A DNA stretch of 64,000 nucleotides from Bacteroidota bacterium. GTDB taxonomy: Bacteria; Bacteroidota; Bacteroidia; Bacteroidales; JAGONC01. The DNA lies in contig JAKLFC010000003.1 of assembly GCA_022711405.1 (NCBI GenBank), positions 124,001-188,000 of the forward strand, read 5' to 3'. A program made the position numbers and the translations under genes. The notes under the pieces were generated by a model. It was given only the letters and a program-made list of their open reading frames with translations, was not told where the DNA came from and did not search any database. This document shows positions 7,347 to 17,077 of this stretch, piece by piece; positions within the stretch are counted from its first letter, which is position 1, and the number at the start of each line of letters is the position of its first letter.

Positions 7347-9614
7347 ATGACCAGATTGTTCCATCACCTCCTCTCACTGACCATATTTCTGGTCATTCCG
7401 GCAGTTTGTCATGGCCAGGCAGCCCTGATCAAAGGGAAAATTACCGATGCAGCCACCTCCGAATCCCTTGTCGGAGTCAATATTGTAGTCGACAGCACCA
7501 ACGGTGTATCCACGGATGTCGGAGGTGATTATACGCTGGTGCTTACCGGTGGGACCCATCGTCTGACCTTCAGTTATATCGGATATATATCCCTGGTAAA
7601 GGAGGTACAGCTCGGCAACAACGAAGTCCTGACCCTGGACATCCGGCTGGAACCTCAGATCATTGAGCTGGGCATGGCGGTAGTTTCCGCCGGCAAGTTC
7701 AGGCAAAAGCTATCCGATGTCACAGTTTCCATGCAGGTCATCAAACCTGAATATATCCAGCAGACCAATACCGTCAACATGGAATCGGTCATCAGCCAGA
7801 TGCCCGGTGTGGATGTGCTGGACGGTCAGGCGAACATCCGGGGTGGAAGCGGATATAGTTACGGGGCCGGCAGCAGGGTGATGGTCCTGCTGGACGACCT
7901 GCCCATTCTCACCGCGGATGTGAATGAGGTGAAATGGAGTTTTTTACCGGTGGAAAATATCGGTAATGTTGAAATACTGAAAGGAGCTTCCTCCTCCCTT
8001 TACGGATCGTCGGCACTGAACGGGGTCATCAATCTTCATACGGCCCAGCCGGGGGAAGCCCCCTCCACCCGCCTGTCGGTTTTCAGCGGCCTGTATTGCA
8101 AGCCTCCCAACGAAGATATGGCCTGGTGGTGGGATTCCAGTCCCATGTTCACCGGCGCCAGCTTCATCCATCTGCAAAAATTCGGCGATGTGGATGTGGT
8201 CGCAGGAGCATATGCTTATGGTGATGAAGGATACCGGCAGGAAGACTATGAGGAGCGCTTCCGTGCCAACCTTGGGATCCGCCACAGGCCAAAGCAGATA
8301 GAAGGATTTTCCTACGGCGTGAATTTCAATGTACAGGAATCCCGCTCGTCTGATTTTCTGATTTGGATGGATGCGGATTCCGGAGCATTCCTGCAGATGC
8401 CGGAAGCTGTTTCGCCCACCAAAGGTTTCCGGATCACCGCCGATCCATACGCTAACTATTACGATGCACGGGGCAACAGGCACAGCCTGAGGACACGGTA
8501 TTACAAGACATTCAACCGCTTCGACGGGGAGGATCAGAGCAAGGATAACGGCTCTGAGCTCTATTATGGCGAGTACCAGTTTCACAGGGAGTTTCAAAGG
8601 AAGTGGTACTGGACCATTGGAACAGCTGGCTCCTATGCCAAAACCGATGCGGAGTTGTTTGGGGATCATTACAGTTCTAACATTGCTCTTTTCACACAGC
8701 TGGATAAGAAATTCCTTGAGCGGTTGTCGGCATCGCTGGGATTACGCTGGGAACATTACACCCTTGACCGCACCGACGACGAGTCGCAGCCTGTCATACG
8801 GGCAGGCCTGAATTATCAGGCAGGGGCATTCACGTATATCCGGGCATCCTTCGGGCAGGGATACCGTTATCCTTCCATCGCTGAGAAATATACGACCACC
8901 AGTCTGGGTTCACTGAACATCTTTCCAAATCCTGCTCTTCAGCCCGAGACCGGATGGAGCACGGAAGTGGGCGTCAGGCAGGGGCTAAAGGCTGGCAACT
9001 GGCTGGGTTATCTCGATGCTGCTGCGTTCTGGATGGAATACAGGGACATGATGGAATTCACCTTTGGCATTTATATGCCCGACAGTGCCACCATCCCCAC
9101 CCTGGATGATCTGGGATTCAAATCACTTAACATCGGGCAGGCGCGTATCGCAGGCTTTGACCTGATGATCGGCGGTTCAGGGAAACTGCTTGGGCAACCT
9201 GTGCAGTTCTTCGCCGGATATACGTACATGGATCCTGTCGACCTGTCGGCAGATACGCTGGAAAACAACATGCTCAAGTACCGGTTCCACCATGAAGTGA
9301 AAGGGGATGTACAATGGGATTATCAAGCTTTTTCGGCCGGGCTGAGCATGATCTACAACAGCCATATGGAAAGGATCGATGAGGCTTTTGAGGAAAAGAT
9401 CCTCGGCCGGGAAATTTTTAAAGGATTAAAACAATACCGGCAGGAAAATGACAATGGATTTATTACTTTTGATGTGCGCTTTGCCTATCAGATCAACACC
9501 CATATTCGTGCGGCACTGTACATAAAAAACCTGTTTAACGAGGAATATATGGGTCGTCCCGGAGACATTCAGCCACCGAGGAACATCTCACTGGAGCTTT
9601 CAGTAAGCCTGTAA
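7347..9614 (+). CDS. TonB-dependent outer-membrane receptor
   Basis: 755 residues. A signal peptide (ends CHGQ) is followed by a CarboxypepD_reg-like domain (about 27-105, IKGKITDAATSESLVGVNI), a plug domain (about 115-225, with a MPGVDVLDGQANIRGGSGYSYG block and VEILKGASSSLYGSSALNGVI) and a 22-strand-type barrel to the end, closing with FNEEYMGRPGDIQPPRN and a terminal aromatic-poor strand. It imports a ligand across the outer membrane using TonB energy. It is too short for a SusC protein (normally near 1000) and no SusD partner follows, so siderophore, vitamin or peptide uptake is more likely than polysaccharide uptake. It forms an operon with the T9SS cargo just upstream. Confidence 0.92.
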   Translation: MTRLFHHLLSLTIFLVIPAVCHGQAALIKGKITDAATSESLVGVNIVVDSTNGVSTDVGGDYTLVLTGGTHRLTFSYIGYISLVKEVQLGNNEVLTLDIRLEPQIIELGMAVVSAGKFRQKLSDVTVSMQVIKPEYIQQTNTVNMESVISQMPGVDVLDGQANIRGGSGYSYGAGSRVMVLLDDLPILTADVNEVKWSFLPVENIGNVEILKGASSSLYGSSALNGVINLHTAQPGEAPSTRLSVFSGLYCKPPNEDMAWWWDSSPMFTGASFIHLQKFGDVDVVAGAYAYGDEGYRQEDYEERFRANLGIRHRPKQIEGFSYGVNFNVQESRSSDFLIWMDADSGAFLQMPEAVSPTKGFRITADPYANYYDARGNRHSLRTRYYKTFNRFDGEDQSKDNGSELYYGEYQFHREFQRKWYWTIGTAGSYAKTDAELFGDHYSSNIALFTQLDKKFLERLSASLGLRWEHYTLDRTDDESQPVIRAGLNYQAGAFTYIRASFGQGYRYPSIAEKYTTTSLGSLNIFPNPALQPETGWSTEVGVRQGLKAGNWLGYLDAAAFWMEYRDMMEFTFGIYMPDSATIPTLDDLGFKSLNIGQARIAGFDLMIGGSGKLLGQPVQFFAGYTYMDPVDLSADTLENNMLKYRFHHEVKGDVQWDYQAFSAGLSMIYNSHMERIDEAFEEKILGREIFKGLKQYRQENDNGFITFDVRFAYQINTHIRAALYIKNLFNEEYMGRPGDIQPPRNISLELSVSL

Positions 9615-9736
9615 TGCAGGCATGATCTATTCCGGAAGGATCCATCCACAGTTTGAACAGTTAATCATGAAGAACGTTCTCTGATTTGATAATAGAATAC
9701 CTCCTTGAACCAATTCATCATTAAAAGATCAAACCT

Positions 9737-12700
9737 ATGAAAGACAAGTACTTGACCATTTCAATCTGCCTGATCCTGTTTTTAGGCATTTCCATGGCCG
9801 GCGCCTTCGCACAGGTGATGGCTCCCACGCAGCTAATGACTCCGATCCATTATGATGTTTCGAGACCCCTGCGGGATGTGGAACCTATTCCGCCCGGATT
9901 CCGTGAAAGATCATGGAAGGATAACCTGATCAAAAACAAATCAGGTTTTCTGGAGGAATTCAAGAATCCAACTCCTTTTGAGACGCCTGATCCTGTTGTA
10001 CAGGATTTTTCAGCGGCATCCAGCCGGGATGTCACCATTGAAATGAACTATGACGGTGTGAGCAACCTGAACGGGGTAGCTCCTCCGGATACCGATGGAG
10101 ATGTGGGACCGAACCATTACTTTCAGATGATCAACCTGTCGTTTGCCATCTGGAATAAGAGCGGGAACCTTTTATATGGCCCGGCTGACAACCAGACCAT
10201 CTGGGAGGGCTTTGACGACGGTCAGCCTTTTGACAACAACAACGACGGGGATCCGATCGTGCTCTATGATGGACAGGCAGACCGCTGGCTGGTGAGCCAG
10301 TTTGCGCTGAACACCACGAACGACAAATATTACGAGCTTGTCGCCGTGTCGGCCACTCCTGATCCGACAGGGTCCTGGTACCGTTACGCATTCGAATTCA
10401 CCAACATGCCTGATTATCCGAAATTCGGTATATGGCGTGATGGGTATTATCTATCCATCAACCAGTTCGCCAATGGTTCCACCTGGGCCGGCGGCGGGGC
10501 CTGTGTCCTTAACAGGGATGCGATGCTCACGGGAGCACCAACTGCCACCATGGTCTTCTTCTCTCTCGGCACGGGTTATGGCAGTTTGCTGCCGGCAGAC
10601 TGCGACGGAGTCTTCCCTCCTGAAGGGACTCCAGGATATTTTGTGAACCTGGGAACGAATCTGTTACGCATATGGGAACTTAGTGTGAACTGGACCACTC
10701 CGTCCAACTCCACCCTGACCCTTGTTCAAACCTTGTCGACCGCTTCATTCACCACCAGTGGGATCAGCATTGCCCAGAAAGGAGTGTCCCAGACCCTTGA
10801 CGCCCTGAGTGACAGGCTGATGTTCCGGCTGCAATACCGCAAATTCGGCACCTATGCGGTCATGCTCACCAACCACACCGTGAAGCCCGATGCCAGCAGC
10901 CGTGCGGGAGTAAGGTGGTATGAACTGAGGAAGACCGGATCCACATGGGCGATCTTTCAGCAGGGCACCTATGCCCCCTCCGACGGCAACAGCCGGTGGA
11001 TGGGCAGCATCGCCATGAATGGCAATGGAGATATCGCCCTGGGGTACTCCGTAAGCAGTTCATCCATCTATCCCTCCATACGATTTACCGGACAAACAGC
11101 CGCCAACGCGGGAACGGGAACCATGGATATTGCAGAGACAACCATCTTTGACGGTCCTGGATCTCAGAGTGGTGTTAACCGCTGGGGAGATTATTCAATG
11201 ATGTCGGTCGACCCCACAGGGGATCTGAAGTTCTGGTACACTCAGGAATATTCTACCGGAAGCTGGGCCTGGAAGACCCGGATTGCCTCCTTCATTTTCT
11301 CAACACCGCCGACTTCACCGCCTGTCGCTGATTTTATCGCTTCCCCGACAACTGCCGTGGCAGGAAGCCCCATCAATTTTTCGGATCTTTCGACCAACTT
11401 TCCCACTTCGTGGAACTGGACCTTTACCGGCGGAACACCATCCAGCAGTACGGTAAAGAATCCTTCGGTCATTTACAACGTTCCCGGAACCTATAGCGTG
11501 ACACTGGTGGCAACCAATGGAGCAGGCAGTGACACAGAGACCAAGACCAATTATATTACCATCACCACCCCTCCGCCACCCGTTGCCAATTTTTCTGCAA
11601 GCACCACGATCGTTGCTCCCGGCGGAAGCGTTGCGTTCACCGACCTCTCCACCAATGCGCCCACTTCATGGTCCTGGGTGTTCGAGGGCGGAACACCTGC
11701 CACAAGCACATTGCAGAATCCAACGGTGACGTATAGTACCTACGGAACCTATGATGTTTCACTGACCGTGACAAATGGTTCAGGCTCTGATACGGAATCG
11801 AAAACAGATTATATTTCAGTGGATGTAACGTATTGCGCCTCAAAAGGAAATACATACACCTATGAATGGATCTCCAAGGTAGTTTTTGGTTCGTTCACTA
11901 AAAGCTCTGGTGCTGCAGGCTATTCCAACTTTACCTCGGATATCATACCCGTCAGTGCCGGAAATACCTATAGCATTACCCTGACTCCCGGATATTCCAG
12001 CACAATCTATTATGAATACTGGAAAGTCTGGATAGATTTTAATCATGATGGGGATTTTGCGGATTCAGGGGAAAACGTGTTTACGGCCAACAATGTCAAA
12101 AACGCGACCTCGGGTTCTGTAACGATTCCTGCCAGTTTATCGGTCACAACCAGGATGAGGGTATCCATGAAGTACGGGGGTGCTCCAAGTTACTGTGAGA
12201 CATTTACTTATGGTGAAGTCGAAGACTATACCATCCAGATCACCAGTGCCGGACCGCCACCAGTCGCTGACTTCTCTGCCAGCACCACCACCATCGTTGC
12301 AGGTGGAAGTGTTGCATTTACAGATCTCTCGACGAATTCGCCCATCTCATGGACCTGGAATTTCCCCGGCGGAACACCCTCGTCCAGCACTGTACAAAAT
12401 CCAACAGTGACGTATGCTGTCGCGGGCAGTTACAGTGTGACCCTGACAGCTACCAATGCAGGCGGAAGCGATTCAGAGACCAGGACAAATTATATCACCG
12501 TCACTGCCCTTCCACCTGTAGCTGCCTTTACAGAGAGTGCCACAAGCATCTATGCCGGCCAGAGCATCGTTTTCACTGACCAGTCGACCAACAATCCGAC
12601 CGTATGGAACTGGACATTTGAAGGAGGGACACCTGCAAACAGTACGGTTCAGAATCCAACGGTAACCTATGCCACAGTGGGCGTATATGATGTGACGCTT

Positions 12701-13732
12701 TATGTGGAAAACTCAGGAGGCAATAGCACATTAACCAAAACGGACCACATTACGGTGATGGCCATCCCTGCCCCGGTGGCCAACTTCTCGGGCAATCCAA
12801 CCAGCATCACCACCGGCGGAAGTGTCGCCTTCACCGACCAGTCGACGAACAGTCCCACTTCCTGGGCATGGACCTTTGAAGGGGGAACGCCTTCCACCAG
12901 TACCGCTCAGAATCCGACCGTGACCTATGCCACAGCCGGAACGTACGATGTAACTCTCATGGCAACCAATGCAGGGGGTACTGACAGTGAAGTCAAAACC
13001 GACTACATTACCGTGACGGACCCGACACTGGTCTATTGCACTTCGCACGGCACAGCGTCCTCCGAATGGATCTCCAAGGTACAGATAGGAAGCACCTACA
13101 AATCTTCGGGCTCATCTGGTTCTGCCGGTTATCAGGACTTCACCTCATTTATCTTTAACCTCACGATGGGTATCTCAAATACCATCACGCTGACTCCCGG
13201 ATACCCTCTTTTTATCCGCTACGAATACTGGAGGGTATGGATCGATTATAACCACGACGGAGACTTCACGGATACGGGCGAGCAGGTGGTGACCATCAAT
13301 AACAAAAGAAATGCAGTGTCAACCACCTTTACGGTTCCGACATCCGCACTGAATGGCCAAACACGCATGCGGGTAAGTGTCAAAAGAAGTTCAGGAGCAA
13401 CTTCCTGTCAGATCTATTCTTACGGTGAGGTGGAGGATTATACAGTCAATATTTCATCCGGCCTGGCTCCCATTGGAGTCAGCGAAACATCTGATTTCCA
13501 GCTGAATGTTTATCCAAATCCCGCCGATGAAATGCTTTATATCCGGACGTTCGGTGCCAGTGAGGAGAGAAAAGAGTTAAAGGTCTATAACTCAGTGGGA
13601 TTGCTCGTTGAGACCTTTATTCTCGATCAGCCTTTCAGGGAAATTGACATTTCCGCATACAGGCCGGGAATGTACATCATCTCAGTCAGTACGTCCAGAT
13701 TCCTGAAACAGCAAAAAGTGATCATTCAGTAG
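9737..13732 (+). CDS. Giant T9SS-secreted protein with PKD and GEVED domains
   Basis: 1331 residues. Signal peptide (ends GAFAQ). The N-terminal half (about 60-520) is a beta-rich region with Asp/Asn turns, close to the propeller-like modules of other secreted Bacteroidota proteins, but I do not recognise the family. Then come PKD1 (528-608), PKD2 (613-694), GEVED1 (697-835, ending GEVEDYTIQI), PKD3 (839-920), PKD4 (925-1005), PKD5 (1012-1093), GEVED2 (1098-1237, GEVEDYTVNI) and a T9SS sorting domain (1249-1331). GEVED domains carry a WIDFNHDGDF-type acidic, probably calcium-binding loop. The role is likely surface adhesion or matrix or glycan binding. The gene stands alone and ends at a strong two-way terminator. 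Confidence 0.88.
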   Translation: MKDKYLTISICLILFLGISMAGAFAQVMAPTQLMTPIHYDVSRPLRDVEPIPPGFRERSWKDNLIKNKSGFLEEFKNPTPFETPDPVVQDFSAASSRDVTIEMNYDGVSNLNGVAPPDTDGDVGPNHYFQMINLSFAIWNKSGNLLYGPADNQTIWEGFDDGQPFDNNNDGDPIVLYDGQADRWLVSQFALNTTNDKYYELVAVSATPDPTGSWYRYAFEFTNMPDYPKFGIWRDGYYLSINQFANGSTWAGGGACVLNRDAMLTGAPTATMVFFSLGTGYGSLLPADCDGVFPPEGTPGYFVNLGTNLLRIWELSVNWTTPSNSTLTLVQTLSTASFTTSGISIAQKGVSQTLDALSDRLMFRLQYRKFGTYAVMLTNHTVKPDASSRAGVRWYELRKTGSTWAIFQQGTYAPSDGNSRWMGSIAMNGNGDIALGYSVSSSSIYPSIRFTGQTAANAGTGTMDIAETTIFDGPGSQSGVNRWGDYSMMSVDPTGDLKFWYTQEYSTGSWAWKTRIASFIFSTPPTSPPVADFIASPTTAVAGSPINFSDLSTNFPTSWNWTFTGGTPSSSTVKNPSVIYNVPGTYSVTLVATNGAGSDTETKTNYITITTPPPPVANFSASTTIVAPGGSVAFTDLSTNAPTSWSWVFEGGTPATSTLQNPTVTYSTYGTYDVSLTVTNGSGSDTESKTDYISVDVTYCASKGNTYTYEWISKVVFGSFTKSSGAAGYSNFTSDIIPVSAGNTYSITLTPGYSSTIYYEYWKVWIDFNHDGDFADSGENVFTANNVKNATSGSVTIPASLSVTTRMRVSMKYGGAPSYCETFTYGEVEDYTIQITSAGPPPVADFSASTTTIVAGGSVAFTDLSTNSPISWTWNFPGGTPSSSTVQNPTVTYAVAGSYSVTLTATNAGGSDSETRTNYITVTALPPVAAFTESATSIYAGQSIVFTDQSTNNPTVWNWTFEGGTPANSTVQNPTVTYATVGVYDVTLYVENSGGNSTLTKTDHITVMAIPAPVANFSGNPTSITTGGSVAFTDQSTNSPTSWAWTFEGGTPSTSTAQNPTVTYATAGTYDVTLMATNAGGTDSEVKTDYITVTDPTLVYCTSHGTASSEWISKVQIGSTYKSSGSSGSAGYQDFTSFIFNLTMGISNTITLTPGYPLFIRYEYWRVWIDYNHDGDFTDTGEQVVTINNKRNAVSTTFTVPTSALNGQTRMRVSVKRSSGATSCQIYSYGEVEDYTVNISSGLAPIGVSETSDFQLNVYPNPADEMLYIRTFGASEERKELKVYNSVGLLVETFILDQPFREIDISAYRPGMYIISVSTSRFLKQQKVIIQ

Positions 13733-13746
13733 GAGGTATCTTTTCA

Positions 13747-13789
13747 TTTAACCACAGAGGCGTACTCTCCGCGCGCCTCTGTGGTTAAA
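13747..13789. terminator. Bidirectional terminator between convergent genes
   Basis: A 16-bp perfect inverted repeat, 13747-13762 (TTTAACCACAGAGGCG) with 13774-13789, loop 11 bases. The A/T ends of the stem supply a U-tract in both directions. It lies between the convergent ends at 13732 and 13801. Confidence 0.88.
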
Positions 13790-13800
13790 AATTTCATCGG

Positions 13801-16101
13801 CTAATTGAGCCTTACGATCTTTCTGGAAATCAAGTTGTTTCCTGAGGAAATCATGAGCGTGTAAACTCCAGGGGGGGTGTTGCCATGCGTATCGCAGCTT
13901 CCATCCCAGATGAAGGAATGCTTACCGGCAGGGAGATCGTCATCCAGGATAGTTTTTACGGTCCTGCCATCCATGTCGGTAATTCCAATCCTGACAGAGG
14001 CTGATCTTACCAGGTTAAATGCGATGGTAGACGATTGATGGAAGGGATTCGGGAATATCCTCAGATCCTGCAGATCAGCTGATGGTTCCTCCATACCTAC
14101 TCCCCAGGCATCGATCCCGAGGTCGTCGATATAGACTCCATCCTTCTGAAGGTAGCTATCAGTTGTTAACCGAAAACGAAAGATCACACTGGGATGATCC
14201 AGGTATGGGGTCAGTGAAAATTCCTTATACTGCCAGAGGATCACATCACCATTGAAAGATGCCAGCTGGGTCCAGTCATCACCATTGGTGGTCACTTCCA
14301 GGAAAGCATAGTCATATCCCGATTCGAGTGAGTATTTGATCCAGAAGCTCAGGGTACCTCCGGTAACACCTGTCAGGTTAATGGTATGGAGGACTGCCGA
14401 AATGTTCAGATTATTGGCATAATTCCCGTTCGGGCTGTCGGTGAGGGAATGGCTGGCCGAATGATACACACCATTGCTCAGACCCCATGTGCCTTCTGTA
14501 CTCCAGTATGGGGCTCCTGATTCGAAATCTTCCATAAAGGGAAAAGAAACGGGGGCCATCGGGACCACCGTTACCGGATTGGTTGGAAAGGATTCTTCGC
14601 CGCTGCCGCCATAGATGGCTGTGACAAAATAGGTGTACGATGTGCCGTTTTCCACTTCTGTATCCATGTAATTTGTCCCTGTGAGCGTGAAAAATGGTGT
14701 CTGGAGATCATCTCTGTAAATATTGTAGGAGGCGGCTTCCTCCATGGGAAGCCATATAAGTTCAACCGAGCCGTCGGCCGGGACACCCACCAGATCTTCC
14801 GGCCCCTTGAGCATGGAGGACATGGTCATGACCGAAGCAAGGACGGATCGGGTGAATATGCCGCATTGCTCTATGTGATTGACGCTTGGGCCGATCAGGT
14901 CGTTGGAGGTGTGTATCTCGGGACTGTAGTCTTCACTGTCCTCAAACGGAAAGATCCCCATGAATCCGTGGGCATTGAACGAGGAGTGATCACTGTCGCC
15001 TCCCGTCAATGCACCATCATTTACCTGTAGATCAGGTAAATAAATTTCACATACCATTTTATAGAATTCTTTCAGTTCCCCGGCTGATGCAGGAGCCATG
15101 ACATCGGTATGGATCTCGCTGCCTGGTTCCAGGTACCCGTTCATGTCCTGGTTAAAGTATCCGAGGATGTTCAGTCCTTCCTGTTCAGCCCACGAGGCCC
15201 AGGCTTCGCTGCCGTATAACCCGTATTCTTCTCCCGACCAGGCGCAGAACAGGATGGTTCGTTTGAATTCATACTGGCTCAGCAGGCGGGCGATCTCTAA
15301 AACGGAAGAGATCCCCGAGGCATTGTCATCGGCTCCGGGAGCGGCTCCTGACCAGCTGCGTGAATCGTAATGCCCGCCCAGTATCACGTATTCATCCGGA
15401 AATTCTGTTCCGGGAAGAGTTGCAATCACATTATCGCTGGCTTCGTCCCCAAACATTTCAAAATCCATCAGTTCTGTCTGCAGTCCGTAGCTTTCAAATT
15501 TCGTCCGGATCCATTCCTGCGCCTGGAATGCCTGTGACGTAAAGCAATCACGGGTTCCATAATCCTGCAGGTGTTGGATGGTGGCCAGCAGCGAATCCTG
15601 ATTCACCTGGCTCATCAGCTCCGTCACCAAAGGATTGACTACTGCCCTTGAAGCATTGTTATTGAATGGGAATGACGTTTCAGGAAGTTTCACGGGCCTG
15701 TTGACGATCCTGACCAGACCATTGTGTACAGCGGGTGACAGCATCTTTCCCTTTTCCGGCTGGATTTCAAGGATCAGATGATCGGTGCCTGTATAAAGAA
15801 TAGTCGAGAATGATGAAATCTTTTCGAGATAATTTTCTTTCTGTTCCGGCTTGAAATAACTGAGAAAATAATCCCGACCGTCCGTCCATGCATTGGTGGT
15901 GATGGTTTCATAACTGCCGGCCGGTGGAAGTTCGGCCGTCGCAATCAAAAAATCATCTGTACAGTAATGCACCGTTAGATTCTGGTTGAGAAGGTGTTGC
16001 TTCATTTCAGCAGGATCCTTTACCGGTATCCTGATCAGGTCACTGGCAAGGAGAGGAAATGTCAGGAACAGGCAAAGCAGTAAAACAATATGATTTTTCA
16101 T
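13801..16101 (-). CDS. M28 family zinc aminopeptidase with FN3, jelly-roll and T9SS domains
   Basis: 766 residues. Signal peptide (about 1-20), N-terminal prodomain-like region (to about 155), M28 catalytic domain (about 165-420), fibronectin-III-like domain (about 425-510), a MAM/jelly-roll-like domain (about 520-665) and a T9SS sorting domain (about 680-766). Two-zinc ligands are all visible: His244 (GGHYDS), Asp258 (PGADDNASG), Glu291/Glu292 (SGEEYG, catalytic base and ligand), Asp319 (FNQDMNG) and His397 (EIHTSND). M28 enzymes of this type remove N-terminal residues from peptides; here outside the cell. The gene has its own -7 box and its 3' end meets the PKD/GEVED gene at a two-way terminator. 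Confidence 0.92.
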   Translation of the reverse strand: MKNHIVLLLCLFLTFPLLASDLIRIPVKDPAEMKQHLLNQNLTVHYCTDDFLIATAELPPAGSYETITTNAWTDGRDYFLSYFKPEQKENYLEKISSFSTILYTGTDHLILEIQPEKGKMLSPAVHNGLVRIVNRPVKLPETSFPFNNNASRAVVNPLVTELMSQVNQDSLLATIQHLQDYGTRDCFTSQAFQAQEWIRTKFESYGLQTELMDFEMFGDEASDNVIATLPGTEFPDEYVILGGHYDSRSWSGAAPGADDNASGISSVLEIARLLSQYEFKRTILFCAWSGEEYGLYGSEAWASWAEQEGLNILGYFNQDMNGYLEPGSEIHTDVMAPASAGELKEFYKMVCEIYLPDLQVNDGALTGGDSDHSSFNAHGFMGIFPFEDSEDYSPEIHTSNDLIGPSVNHIEQCGIFTRSVLASVMTMSSMLKGPEDLVGVPADGSVELIWLPMEEAASYNIYRDDLQTPFFTLTGTNYMDTEVENGTSYTYFVTAIYGGSGEESFPTNPVTVVPMAPVSFPFMEDFESGAPYWSTEGTWGLSNGVYHSASHSLTDSPNGNYANNLNISAVLHTINLTGVTGGTLSFWIKYSLESGYDYAFLEVTTNGDDWTQLASFNGDVILWQYKEFSLTPYLDHPSVIFRFRLTTDSYLQKDGVYIDDLGIDAWGVGMEEPSADLQDLRIFPNPFHQSSTIAFNLVRSASVRIGITDMDGRTVKTILDDDLPAGKHSFIWDGSCDTHGNTPPGVYTLMISSGNNLISRKIVRLN

Positions 16102-16121
16102 GTGTAAGTTTTTGGAAAGCG

Positions 16122-16129
16122 CAAAAATA
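16122..16129 (-). promoter_or_regulatory. -7 promoter box of the M28 peptidase gene
   Basis: The minus strand reads TATTTTTG. The expected start is near 16115, 14 bases before ATG 16101. No -33 TTTG is found. Confidence 0.5.
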
Positions 16130-16191
16130 AGAAGATTTTGCCTATCGGCTGACCGGTATTTTGGTTTCGTTTTGGACTGAATGATAATGCC

Positions 16192-17040
16192 TCATTTCAG
16201 AAACGTCCCCTCCTCGTATTCTTTGAAGGCCTGTTGCACCTCCTCGCGGGTGTTCATCACAATGGGTCCGCCCCAGGCGACCGGCTCGCCGATCGGCTTG
16301 CCTGAAAGGAACAGGATCCGCACGGGCTCTTCCTCTGTTGCGATCCTTACCTGGTCGCCGTCGTCGAACAGGACAATGGTTTCATTTTCGAGCAGGGTTT
16401 CATTTTTGGCGCCGGTAAATCCTTTACCTCCGATCACATAAAGAAAAGCAGTATAGCCCTTCCGGGTGGGATGTATATATTCCGAGCCGGCGGGCACCGA
16501 AATATCAAGGTATTCCGGATCGATGATGATATCTTTCACCGGACCCTGGATACCGTTGATGGTTCCGCACAGGATCCTGATCCGGGTGCCGTCATCTGTC
16601 AGCACTTCCGGTATATTTTCAGAAGGTATGTCCTGGTACCTGGGTTCCATCATCTTACGGGAGGCAGGCAGGTTGGCCCACAGCTGGAATCCATACATTT
16701 TCCCTGCGGTATTCCCTCCTGGCATTTCCTGGTGTATGATGCCCCGGCCGGCGGTCATCCACTGCACATCGCCCCCGGACAGGATGCCGGTATTGCCAAG
16801 GCTATCCCTGTGTTCCACGGTTCCTGTGAGCATGTACGTGATCGTTTCGATACCGCGGTGCGGGTGCCAGGGGAAACCGCGGAGATATTTCTGTGGATCG
16901 TCATTCCTGAAATCATCCATCATCAGAAAGGGATCGAATTGCGGAACCTGATAATACCCAAAGGCCCTTTTCAGGTGGACTCCAGCACCTTCTATGACGG
17001 GTTTGCCTGTCAGGATCAGTTTTGTATTTCGTGTTTGCAT
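16192..17040 (-). CDS. Pirin family protein (bicupin, possible quercetinase)
   Basis: 282 residues from ATG 17040. N-terminal cupin with the pirin metal site: His59 and His61 (WHPHRGIET), His103 and Glu105 (IIHQEMP). The GDVQWMTAGRGIIHQEMP block is a hallmark of the family; the second cupin (about 185-282) lacks the metal residues. Pirins bind iron; some bacterial members cleave quercetin and others are redox-sensing regulators. An ATG at 17121 would overlap the preceding gene by 44 bases and add a non-conserved stretch, so it is rejected. The spacing of 37 bases to the BMP lipoprotein gene suggests shared transcription, though I see no functional link. Confidence 0.9.
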   Translation of the reverse strand: MQTRNTKLILTGKPVIEGAGVHLKRAFGYYQVPQFDPFLMMDDFRNDDPQKYLRGFPWHPHRGIETITYMLTGTVEHRDSLGNTGILSGGDVQWMTAGRGIIHQEMPGGNTAGKMYGFQLWANLPASRKMMEPRYQDIPSENIPEVLTDDGTRIRILCGTINGIQGPVKDIIIDPEYLDISVPAGSEYIHPTRKGYTAFLYVIGGKGFTGAKNETLLENETIVLFDDGDQVRIATEEEPVRILFLSGKPIGEPVAWGGPIVMNTREEVQQAFKEYEEGTFLK

Positions 17041-17077
17041 TGATTCTGTATATGATCGGATAGTGTTATCACGGTTG

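Noticed and set aside
7347..9614. SusC of a polysaccharide locus
   Set aside because: The length (755), absence of SusD and a T9SS cargo partner fit a generic TonB receptor.
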